DNA of 41,293 nucleotides from positions 1 through 41,293 of the forward strand of contig JAKOSN010000273.1 in NCBI GenBank assembly GCA_029777335.1, given 5' to 3'. Shown in pieces: positions 8,414 to 15,993 of this stretch. The DNA is from Planctomycetota bacterium. Its GTDB lineage: Bacteria > Planctomycetota > Planctomycetia > Gemmatales > Gemmataceae. Numbering within the stretch: the first letter of the stretch is position 1; every line of letters begins with the position of its first letter. The position numbers were made by a program, and so were the translations under genes. The notes under the pieces are model-generated. The model ran no database searches, had not been told where the DNA came from, and worked only from the letters and a program-made list of their open reading frames with translations.

Positions 8414-9775
8414 TCAGGAGATCAGGGACAAGGGCGCCAGACCAAGGAGCGATCCCATGCCCGCGACACCTGCCTGGCGTACCCAGCGCGCGGTATCGAC
8501 CGGGCAGTCGTGGAGTTCTGGCTGCATCCAGTAGAACAGACAGGCCGCCACCGCGATCGCGGGAAGCGCCCCCAGCACCATCCAGGGCGCGTGACCCGCG
8601 AACCCTTCCACCACCAGATAGGGGAGAAAGAGCAACACCCACGCCTGGAGGATACACACCGTGAGCAACGACGTTGTCCCCAGCTGGGGATAATCACGGC
8701 GCAAGCGCGCAATGCCAATGATGGCCAGATGCGCCGCAAAGGCAAGCGTGAACGGATAGAGCAGCCCCTCCAGACGATCCAGCACGCGCGCCACAAAAAG
8801 CCAGAGCAGCCCTGCCGAGGCGACACACACCACGGCATGGATATTGTGGATCTTTTTACTATTATATATCGTGCGCGGCGACAGCAGAGTGTACGTCACA
8901 AAGACGATCAACGGCGGCACCAGCCAGCGCCACCCTCCCAGTGCCCAGCTGATGTAGCCCACGAGAAAGGCGCCGAACATCGCACTCCCTACCAGGGTGG
9001 TGCGCCAGGCATAGACCAGCACCAGCAGCAGCACACAGGCGGTGATTCCCAGCCGCGCGAGCAGCTCGGTCGCCGACATTGGCCAGTAGATCCGCAATAA
9101 GAGATAACTCACCAGCGGCAAGGCCAGGTTGTCCAGCCCGCCCCAGGCGATTGCCTCGAACATCGTCGCCAGAAACGCCAGCAAAATAGCGATCAGCAAG
9201 GTCTCCGTGCGCCCGATCGAGGTCCACAGCAACAACGGGACATGGACACAGAGAAAAGCACAGAGAAAGAACGCCACCGAGCCCTCGGTGCTCTTGTAGC
9301 CCTCGGAAGTCGCATAGTGCCACTGACCGTAATGGACGCCGATCAGGGCGGCCAGGGCATCAGCCAGGGTGAGCAACAGAATCGGAATGCAGTAGAGTAG
9401 CTGACGGCGAATCAACTCCTCGTCGGGATAGTGCACGAAGAGGGCAAAGAGGATCGCCACTGCGACGGGAAAATAAATTTCGCCCAGCGACGACCGCGCC
9501 ACCGCTCCGGCGACCTGGCCAACCGTTTGCCGCAGTCGCGCACTGATCCGCACCACAACAAAGCCGCCGACACTCAGAACCGCCAGCGTGAGCACCGGCC
9601 AGCTCGCCTGGAAGAGCCAGGGAAAACTGAGCGTGAGGAGCCCCATCCCGACATGCAGGAGTTTGCGAATCAGTTCCGGGTGAGGGGCTCCCCTCCGTTG
9701 CCACCAGCGCAGTCCGCCGAGCAACAGACCGAGCACACCCAGTACCAGCGCCATGCCAAGCCATGGGGAAACCAT
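8414..9775 (-). CDS. Polytopic membrane protein: phytol/dolichol-kinase-like half + DUF92-like half
   Basis: A 453-residue protein made almost entirely of membrane helices. Residues 1-230 carry the phytol kinase (VTE5)/SEC59 pattern: ELIRKLLHVGMG (34-45), TLADALAALIG (136-146), KSTEGSVAFF (161-170) and TMFEAIAWGGLDNLALPLVS (204-223). These enzymes phosphorylate isoprenoid alcohols with CTP. Residues 259-300 (TTLVGSAMFGAFLVGYISWALGG) look like the start of DUF92, the VTE6 family that turns phytyl phosphate into the diphosphate. Around 343-370 the DUF92 acidic DT..E positions seem replaced (AAHLAIIGIARLRRDYPQLGTT), so the second half may be inactive or divergent. The start ATG at 9775 lies 5 bases after the DUF3419 stop. 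The first half could also be read as a phosphatidate cytidylyltransferase-like protein. Likely role: salvage or activation of an isoprenoid alcohol for the UbiA enzyme (inferred). Confidence 0.75.
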   Translation of the reverse strand: MVSPWLGMALVLGVLGLLLGGLRWWQRRGAPHPELIRKLLHVGMGLLTLSFPWLFQASWPVLTLAVLSVGGFVVVRISARLRQTVGQVAGAVARSSLGEIYFPVAVAILFALFVHYPDEELIRRQLLYCIPILLLTLADALAALIGVHYGQWHYATSEGYKSTEGSVAFFLCAFLCVHVPLLLWTSIGRTETLLIAILLAFLATMFEAIAWGGLDNLALPLVSYLLLRIYWPMSATELLARLGITACVLLLVLVYAWRTTLVGSAMFGAFLVGYISWALGGWRWLVPPLIVFVTYTLLSPRTIYNSKKIHNIHAVVCVASAGLLWLFVARVLDRLEGLLYPFTLAFAAHLAIIGIARLRRDYPQLGTTSLLTVCILQAWVLLFLPYLVVEGFAGHAPWMVLGALPAIAVAACLFYWMQPELHDCPVDTARWVRQAGVAGMGSLLGLAPLSLIS

Positions 9776-9780
9776 AGGTG

Positions 9781-10881
9781 TTACCGGATCTCCTCGATCA
9801 CAAAACGACTGTAGAAGAAGGCCTTGTCACGCAGGTGGAGTTTGCCCGCCAGTTCGTCCAGCGGTTGCAGCCGATCCGCCAGCGCCGCCGGGCGGGTCCG
9901 CGGCACCAGCATGTTCCAGTAGGCCAGCCGTCCCCCCGAGCGGCCATGGGTAATTAGTTGCTCCAGCAAGCGCTGATAATTCTCGGCCGACATGTACTCA
10001 AAGATGTCGCTCAGATTGTAGCGATCGATTGCGTTCGGTCCCTGCGCTTGCAAGAAATCCTCGACCGATTGACAGCGCCACTCCAGTCGATCCAGGCGCG
10101 CGCGAATGGGCTCGAACATCTCCGGGCGCAGCGCGAGTGGCAGCGCCGTGGTGTGCTGGCCCGTAAAGATCCATTGTAGATAGGGATTCTCCGCAGGATT
10201 TAACACGGTGAGGGCGTGTTTGCCTCGTTCCATGATGCGGTCGGCAACGCTCCCCTCGACATAGGCAAAGAAGGCTGGATCGCGGCCGAGGCGGCCCATC
10301 ACAAAGCGGGAAAAGAACACCTTAAACATCATGCGCCAGCGCCAGGTGTTCCAGCGCTGCTGGTAGAATTGCTCGCGGGCGCGCTGGTCAGGGTTGCCTT
10401 CGAGCATCTCCAGGACGGTGCGTCGACGATGCACCAGCGGTAACACCCTTCGGCTAAAGATGCGAAAATAGTGCTCGAACTTTCCGCCTCCGCCAATGCC
10501 GCGCTCGAGGACAGCAGACTGTCCATCCCAGAAGGCGCGCACGTCGGGCGCCAGCTGGGAACGACAGCGCTGGTAGAGTTGCACACGCTGCTGGCTGGGG
10601 CGCGAGCCGATCAGCTCCAGTAATTCGCTATGCTTCAGCTCCCGATAGGCGGCTACACGCAGCGCCAGGCAGGCCAGCTGGGCGGGGCTCAGATCGAGCG
10701 CCACCACCCGGGCCGGATCGCGGGTGAGCAGAGCCAGGGCATTGTCCCCTGCCGAGGCGATCGACATGCAGGTGTCACCCGGTTGAATCGCCAGACCCTC
10801 AAGGAGAATGTCGGCGTCTTCCCAGCACTGCGCGTAGCGAATGCCGGTGAAATCGGCCTTGCCGGCCACTTCACTCCCCAT
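9781..10881 (-). CDS. DUF3419 family, BtaA-like S-adenosylmethionine 3-amino-3-carboxypropyl transferase
   Basis: A 366-residue cytoplasmic protein. BtaA-type members transfer the 3-amino-3-carboxypropyl group of S-adenosylmethionine to the hydroxyl of diacylglycerol in betaine-lipid synthesis. Recognised stretches are the N-terminal RYAQCWEDADILLEGL, the nucleotide-binding-like CMSIASAGDNALALL with VVALDLSPAQLACLALRVAA, and the C-terminal DRYNLSDIFEYMSAENYQRLL. The start is placed at the ATG at 10881, preceded by a strong AAAGGAGG; it overlaps the dikinase stop by 11 bases. A 51-base longer reading is less likely. No BtaB N-methyltransferase lies nearby, so classic betaine-lipid synthesis is incomplete here and the acceptor may not be diacylglycerol. 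Family is confident; the acceptor is unknown. Confidence 0.85.
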   Translation of the reverse strand: MGSEVAGKADFTGIRYAQCWEDADILLEGLAIQPGDTCMSIASAGDNALALLTRDPARVVALDLSPAQLACLALRVAAYRELKHSELLELIGSRPSQQRVQLYQRCRSQLAPDVRAFWDGQSAVLERGIGGGGKFEHYFRIFSRRVLPLVHRRRTVLEMLEGNPDQRAREQFYQQRWNTWRWRMMFKVFFSRFVMGRLGRDPAFFAYVEGSVADRIMERGKHALTVLNPAENPYLQWIFTGQHTTALPLALRPEMFEPIRARLDRLEWRCQSVEDFLQAQGPNAIDRYNLSDIFEYMSAENYQRLLEQLITHGRSGGRLAYWNMLVPRTRPAALADRLQPLDELAGKLHLRDKAFFYSRFVIEEIR

Positions 10882-13546
10882 GGGCAGCCTCCTTTGTGCT
10901 TTGCAGCCGCCGCACCACGCCGGTGCTCCCATCCATCTCGATCAGCTCGCCATCGTGCAGCCAGCGCGTGACATCGTTGAGCGCGACAATGGCGGGCAAT
11001 CCCATTTCGCGGGCCACAATCGCCGAGTGCGACAGGAGGCTGCCACGTTCGACCAGCAATCCCGCCGCCGCCGGAAAGAGCATGATCCAGCCCGGATCGG
11101 TCCGCTCGGCAACAAGGATATCGCCGCTCTTCAAGGTGGCATTTTTCGGTTCACGGATGACACGCACGGGCCCGCGCACCACTCCTGGACAGCACCCCAG
11201 CCCGCGGCGCTCCTCACCGGCCGCCACCGGTTCGGGCGCACGGGTGGCGGTGAAGGAATGGCCAACATGAACAATCCCTTTTGTCTCGAAACGATCACCA
11301 GGGGTGGCCATGGTGCGAAAGTTCGCAAACTCCGCCTTGCGCAGGGCGGCCAGTCCGCGCAGGTCGGTGCAGGTGGCGGTTCCCTCCACAAAGCCGAGAA
11401 TCTCGTTTAACTCCAGATAAAAGATGTCGCGCGGTTCGTCGAGCAGATCGAGCGCATAGAAGCGGCGCCCCATTTCCACCACAATGTCACGGACCCGGCC
11501 GAACAGACGGGTGCGCTCAAAGCGAAGATTTTCGCGGTCCCGCACGCGCGCCCGGGCATTGCTCAGCACCCAGTGAAAGAGTCCGCGCTTGAAGGGTTTG
11601 CCCTTGAGCGCCTCACGCACGCGCTCCTCGGCGCGGCGGCGTTGCTCCTTCTCGATGCTTCCGGCTTCGAGCGTTTCCTGCCCTGGTCGGCGGGCAAACT
11701 GACCGATCGAGCGCAACAGAGGCAGCGGATCGTCGAAGAGGGTGTTGCTCTCCAGTTTCAGCTCTTCCAGACAGCGATCGCCAAAACGGTCGAGGTATGC
11801 GCGGTACAGGGCGGCAAACTCGGGAACGGTGGCGATGGCGTCCTCGATCTGAACAAGTTCCCCCTCGCACAGCGCATCGACCAGAACGGGGTGCTGGCGC
11901 GCCAGGGTGGCCAGCGCACGCACACGCCGGGCCGGCTCGGCACTGATCATTCCGCCCTCGGCACAGAGGAGATCGTTTTGCAGCGTGCCCTGTTCATCGC
12001 CACACCAGGTGCGTGTTAACTTGCCCAGCACCCCATAAAAAATCATGGCGAAGAAATCGTTGACGAGGGGGGCATCCCAGCGCGTGAGAAGTTGCCTTTC
12101 CAGATCTCTGTAGTAGCTGGTCAATTCATCGGGGCGCAGACGGGTCAGATCGGGGCGCGTGCTTCCCAGGGCGGTGGTGAGACGCTGATAGAACCGCCGG
12201 ATATGCCGGGAAAGCGTGAAGTGCTGGCCCGCGATGGCGATCAGGCTGCCCACCAGGCGCAGTCGATCGCGCATGCGCTCGATCCAGCTGGCCTGTCCAA
12301 GTTCGGCAACCAGGCTGGCGGGCAGCGGTTCTTTCACCCCCATCATCTGTTCCATGAAGGCGCGATTGGCCTTGAACCCCGGCAGCATGGCGAGGAGGCG
12401 ATACCAGTTGAGCAGATTGTAATAGACCGTGCCGCGAATCAGGCCGAGCATGTGGCGAAAGACGTCGTCGCTGGCGCTGATCACCTGCTCGGGGACACCC
12501 AGAATGCGGCAAAACTGGCGATAGACCTCCTCGTAGGCGCGGCTGGCAAAGGAAAAGGTGAGCGGAGTGGTGATGCCGTTGTAACTCTCGGCGATGTTGC
12601 TGTTGTCCCACAGATTCAGGACACCATCCGGGTCGGGGCGCGCGGCCAGGGCGGTGATGGGGCGCGATTGCAGCAAATAAAGCTGCCCCGCGGCCAGTGC
12701 CCATTCGATGTCCTGCGGCCGGCCAAAATGGCGCCCCGTGGCGCGCACCAGCTCGGCGACCGCAAGCACCTGGGGATCGCTCAGGGCCGGTTGGTTGCGT
12801 TTCTCGGCGGGCAAGGGAACGGCCGTCACGCCCTCCCTGCTCCCGGGAGCAAAGCGGTGGGCGTTCTGTTTGTCGGCGATCTGGCGCTGGACAATTCGAT
12901 TGTCGCGATCGACGTGATAGGTGTCGGCGTCGGATTCGCCGGAAACCAGGGCGGTTCCCAGCCCAAAGACGGCACTGAGAACGACCAGGCCGCGCCTCCC
13001 GCTTACCGGATCGGCCCCAAAGGCGACGCCGGCAACGTCGGCATCGATCATCCGCTGAATGAGCACCGCCGGCGGGCGCGGGGTGAGGGACAGCTGTTGC
13101 TCCTGGCGATAGGCGACAATCCGTTCGCTGAAACCCGAACGCCACACATCCACCAGACGCGCCGCCACTTCTGCGGGCGGCACGAAGAGGTAACTCTCCA
13201 GCTGGCCGGCGAAGGAGTGCTGCGCGCCATCTTCGTCGGAGGCGGAGGAGCGGACCGCGAGGCGTTCGCCCGCGGGGCTGAGTTCCGCCAGCGCGGTCTC
13301 CAGTTCCTTGGTCACCAGGGGGTGAACCACAACATCGGCGAGGACGGCGTGTAACTCGGCCGCGGTGCGACACTGGTGCAGGCGCGCCAGGCGATCCGGG
13401 CCCAGGCTGTCCTCGAAGGCCTCGGGGAGAACGACCAGCCACGGGGGAATGGGGAGGCGGGCGCGGTGCAGTGCGGCCAGCGCCCGGGCCTTGCCGCCCA
13501 GGGGCGCCTGCCTCGGGGCCTCGCCGGCGCGGACGATGTACTTCAT
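10871..13546 (-). CDS. PEP-synthase-like / rifampin-phosphotransferase-like dikinase
   Basis: An 891-residue three-part enzyme. An N-terminal ATP-grasp domain shows LGGKARALAAL, AVRSSASDED (97-106), VLIQRMIDADVAGVAFGADPVSG and PQDIEWA. A middle domain (about 340-760) starts NLWDNSNIAESYNGITTPLTF. The C-terminal phosphohistidine domain has LLSHSAIVARE with the carrier His at about 840. This layout matches PEP synthases and rifampin phosphotransferases, which use ATP to give AMP, Pi and a phosphorylated acceptor. The C-terminal TIM-barrel PEP domain of true PEP synthase is not seen, so the middle domain probably binds another acceptor. The start is fixed at the ATG at 13546, overlapping the UbiA stop (ATGA); the 180-base longer reading runs into UbiA. 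Given the operon, the acceptor may be an isoprenoid or lipid intermediate (inference). Confidence 0.85.
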   Translation of the reverse strand: MKYIVRAGEAPRQAPLGGKARALAALHRARLPIPPWLVVLPEAFEDSLGPDRLARLHQCRTAAELHAVLADVVVHPLVTKELETALAELSPAGERLAVRSSASDEDGAQHSFAGQLESYLFVPPAEVAARLVDVWRSGFSERIVAYRQEQQLSLTPRPPAVLIQRMIDADVAGVAFGADPVSGRRGLVVLSAVFGLGTALVSGESDADTYHVDRDNRIVQRQIADKQNAHRFAPGSREGVTAVPLPAEKRNQPALSDPQVLAVAELVRATGRHFGRPQDIEWALAAGQLYLLQSRPITALAARPDPDGVLNLWDNSNIAESYNGITTPLTFSFASRAYEEVYRQFCRILGVPEQVISASDDVFRHMLGLIRGTVYYNLLNWYRLLAMLPGFKANRAFMEQMMGVKEPLPASLVAELGQASWIERMRDRLRLVGSLIAIAGQHFTLSRHIRRFYQRLTTALGSTRPDLTRLRPDELTSYYRDLERQLLTRWDAPLVNDFFAMIFYGVLGKLTRTWCGDEQGTLQNDLLCAEGGMISAEPARRVRALATLARQHPVLVDALCEGELVQIEDAIATVPEFAALYRAYLDRFGDRCLEELKLESNTLFDDPLPLLRSIGQFARRPGQETLEAGSIEKEQRRRAEERVREALKGKPFKRGLFHWVLSNARARVRDRENLRFERTRLFGRVRDIVVEMGRRFYALDLLDEPRDIFYLELNEILGFVEGTATCTDLRGLAALRKAEFANFRTMATPGDRFETKGIVHVGHSFTATRAPEPVAAGEERRGLGCCPGVVRGPVRVIREPKNATLKSGDILVAERTDPGWIMLFPAAAGLLVERGSLLSHSAIVAREMGLPAIVALNDVTRWLHDGELIEMDGSTGVVRRLQSTKEAAHGE

Positions 13547-14472
13547 GAAGCGCCTCGGGTGAAATGCCACCAGCGCCAGAGCAAGGGCGCTGCTCCCAGA
13601 CTGAGATACATGCCAATCGTCCACAGTCCAGAGATATTTTCGATCTGTTTTCCCCCTCTGGAAGTGGGGGCACGCAGAAACCGCCAGGCGGTCCCGCTGG
13701 CGAGGATCAGCAGCAAGCCCAACCACACGCTGAGCGGTCCGACAAAGTCGATCTGGCGTGCCGCCAGGACGGCGCAGAGGGCGGTGGTACTCATCGCGGC
13801 CAGCCAGGCCAGCACGGCGTTGCGCCGCCCCCAGAGGAAGCTGTAGGTGTTCACCCCGGCCTCCTCATCTTCAGGAGCGCGGATCTTGCGCCCCATCTCG
13901 ATGACCAGCCCGTTGAAGTAGCTGACCGCGACAAACCAGAGTAACCCGTGCGGGGCGCCGGCCCCGCGCGGCGACCAGTCGCAGGCGGTGGCGTAGAAAT
14001 CGATTAGCGGCACGATCACCATGTGCGACAGCATGTACGGGATCGGGCGGGCGCGCAACCATTCGCCCACGAAAAACTCCTTGCTCATCAGCACCAGGTA
14101 GAGCCAGACTCCCGCGAGTACGAGGACCAGAGGCGGATGCAGCCACAGGCCCAGAGCCAGCTGCCCCAGCGCGCCGAGCATGCCCACGGTGCCCAGTTCG
14201 CGCAACGTGACCAGGCCGCGCGGTACGGGGCGATAGGGGCGATAGCGGGAGTCCTCCTCGAAATCCTTGAATTCGTCGGCGATTCGCAACTGCAAGAAGA
14301 AGAGAAACGCCGTGCCATAGGCAACGAGAAAGGTCGGCCACGCCGGCAGTGTGGCGTCGTCGCGCAGCAGCGAGGAGAAACAAACGGCAGAGAAGCTGAA
14401 CGCGGCGATCAGCACGCCGTGACCGACCAGAGGAAAGCGCTCCTTCTGGTAGATCCACCAGCGATTAGCCAT
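13543..14472 (-). CDS. UbiA-family prenyltransferase
   Basis: A 309-residue integral membrane protein with about eight hydrophobic segments. The first Mg-diphosphate site is intact: D66, D70 and D74 in IADEFKDFEED, followed by the family-typical RYRPYRPVPRGLVTL. The usual second Asp-rich motif is replaced by IEMGRKIRAPEDEEAGVNTYS (191-211), where Glu and Asp in APEDEE may serve. Such enzymes attach a prenyl group from a prenyl diphosphate to an acceptor in the membrane. The start is the ATG at 14472, overlapping the HMG-CoA reductase stop by 8 bases; a 168-base longer reading lies within that gene. The variant second motif means that ubiquinone, menaquinone or DGGGP synthase roles cannot be assumed. 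Family is firm, substrate is open. Confidence 0.87.
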   Translation of the reverse strand: MANRWWIYQKERFPLVGHGVLIAAFSFSAVCFSSLLRDDATLPAWPTFLVAYGTAFLFFLQLRIADEFKDFEEDSRYRPYRPVPRGLVTLRELGTVGMLGALGQLALGLWLHPPLVLVLAGVWLYLVLMSKEFFVGEWLRARPIPYMLSHMVIVPLIDFYATACDWSPRGAGAPHGLLWFVAVSYFNGLVIEMGRKIRAPEDEEAGVNTYSFLWGRRNAVLAWLAAMSTTALCAVLAARQIDFVGPLSVWLGLLLILASGTAWRFLRAPTSRGGKQIENISGLWTIGMYLSLGAAPLLWRWWHFTRGAS

Positions 14473-15772
14473 GAGGGCGCGCCTCCTGAGCGGCGTGGTG
14501 GGCAGCCTTGCCGCGTGCCAGCAAACGGTGCGCCCGGCTAAAATCGCCCGAACAGATCGCGCCGATAATCGAGAGTTCGCCACCCAGGCACAGCCCCGCG
14601 ACCACCTCGGCCAGTGCCTGCGCCTTTCCCGGTCCGCCAAGTCCGAGAATTGCCAGCGCGGCCTTCTGGCTCGGCAACCCGGTCCCCCCCCCCACTGAGC
14701 CCACGAGCACGCTGGGCAAGGTGACGCTGGCGTAGAGCGCTCCGCTGGGGGTAACCTCGAAGCGCGTCACTCCGACCGCGGATTCGGCCACACAGGCCAC
14801 ATCCTGCCCACAGGCGAGATAGAAGGCTGCCAGGCCGTTGGCGTAGTGTCCCTGAACCCCCATCGTTCCACTCAGCACGCCCCCCATCGCCGCCATGCGC
14901 CAGTAGTTGACCATGTGTTCGGGGGTGGTGTGCAGGCGCTTCTGCACGAGTTCGGCGGGAAGGATTGCCTCGGCGGACACCTTTTTTCCACGCACCAGCA
15001 GAAACGACTGTGCGCTGGCCTTCTTGTCGCCGGAGAGGTTGGCCTCGACAAAGTGATACTGGGGCTGCACGGGGCTGTGCTGCTCGATGTAGGCACAAAT
15101 GGCCTCGGTTGCCAGCGTGACCATGTTCTGGCCGGCGGCATCTCCCGTGGTGAACTCGAAGTTGAGATAAACGTGATTGCCCTCGATGGTGATGCGGACA
15201 TCGCTCAGTTTGCCATGGCGCGTGGTGCTCTCGGCCTGGCGCCGAAACTCCTCGACCTGCGCGGTGGCCCAGAGCACAAACTGGCCACACTCGGCCAGGG
15301 TCCGAAACGCATAGCCCGGAGCGCGACTGACGCCTTCATTGAGCAGGATGGCCGTGCATCCGCCGGCTTCGCTGAGCAACTGACACCCACGACTGTACGA
15401 CGCCACCAGGGCGGCCTCGGTGGTGGCGAGCGGAATGTAATAATCCCCGCGGGCAAACACGCCGTTGACGCGCAAGGGACCTGCCAGCCCAATCGGCACC
15501 TTGACGGTCCCAATAAAGTTCTCGATGTTGCGTTTGAACGCGTCCTTGTGCGCCAGCGTTTGGGGGTCGAGCAGGGCCTCACGGCTGGCGGCGGCGTGCG
15601 GGAGCAACTCCCAGCGCCGGTCGATCGCCTCGTCTGTCAGATGGCTTCCGCCAGGCACCTTGGGCGCGGGGTTCTCGGTGTGCGGTTGCAGTTGCTGAAT
15701 CAGTTCCTCGGGGCTGCGCGCCGCGAGCAACCGCTGCAAGTATGCGCTGGCGTGCTGACGATTGGTGGACAT
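14465..15772 (-). CDS. Hydroxymethylglutaryl-CoA reductase, class I
   Basis: A 435-residue soluble HMG-CoA reductase lacking a membrane anchor. It reduces HMG-CoA with NADPH to mevalonate. Motifs: ENFIGTVKVPIGLAGPL (84-100), TTEAALVASYSRG with catalytic Glu119, TGDAAGQNMVT (209-219, cofactor motif), EANLSGDKKASAQ with Lys250/251, GQDVACVAESAVG with Asp324, GGGTGLPSQ (361-369) and a C-terminal His at 415 in FSRAHRLLARG. By comparison with the human enzyme all four catalytic positions appear kept. It is the first gene of the operon; the ATG at 15772 follows AAAGGA. Most planctomycetes make isoprenoids by the MEP route, so this gene probably serves the dedicated cluster. No other mevalonate gene lies in the window. 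Confidence 0.93.
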   Translation of the reverse strand: MSTNRQHASAYLQRLLAARSPEELIQQLQPHTENPAPKVPGGSHLTDEAIDRRWELLPHAAASREALLDPQTLAHKDAFKRNIENFIGTVKVPIGLAGPLRVNGVFARGDYYIPLATTEAALVASYSRGCQLLSEAGGCTAILLNEGVSRAPGYAFRTLAECGQFVLWATAQVEEFRRQAESTTRHGKLSDVRITIEGNHVYLNFEFTTGDAAGQNMVTLATEAICAYIEQHSPVQPQYHFVEANLSGDKKASAQSFLLVRGKKVSAEAILPAELVQKRLHTTPEHMVNYWRMAAMGGVLSGTMGVQGHYANGLAAFYLACGQDVACVAESAVGVTRFEVTPSGALYASVTLPSVLVGSVGGGTGLPSQKAALAILGLGGPGKAQALAEVVAGLCLGGELSIIGAICSGDFSRAHRLLARGKAAHHAAQEARPHG

Positions 15773-15993
15773 GGGCTATCCTTTCGCGCGATCGATCTCC
15801 ATGAGAGGGGGAATGTGCCCATTGAACCCGAGTTTGCGGTCGGATGCAATTGCTGTCTTTCCCAATCTGACAGGCACCACCCCGAAAAGAAGTGTCACGC
15901 TCGCCTTTGGCAGCAGGGCGTTGCCCAATGAGAAGCGTTGGCCTATCTTCAGCACAGCGGGAAACAGCGCGGGTGCTCGACAGGAGAACCACG

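Noticed and set aside
5673..9100. Two plus-strand frames of about 550 codons opposite the AMP-ligase and GNAT genes
   Set aside because: They mirror genes with clear catalytic motifs and contain none themselves.
11000..13700. Large alternative frames (515 codons minus, 420 codons plus) in the dikinase gene
   Set aside because: The dikinase frame has intact motifs along its whole length; the others are low-complexity Arg/Gly/Pro shadows.
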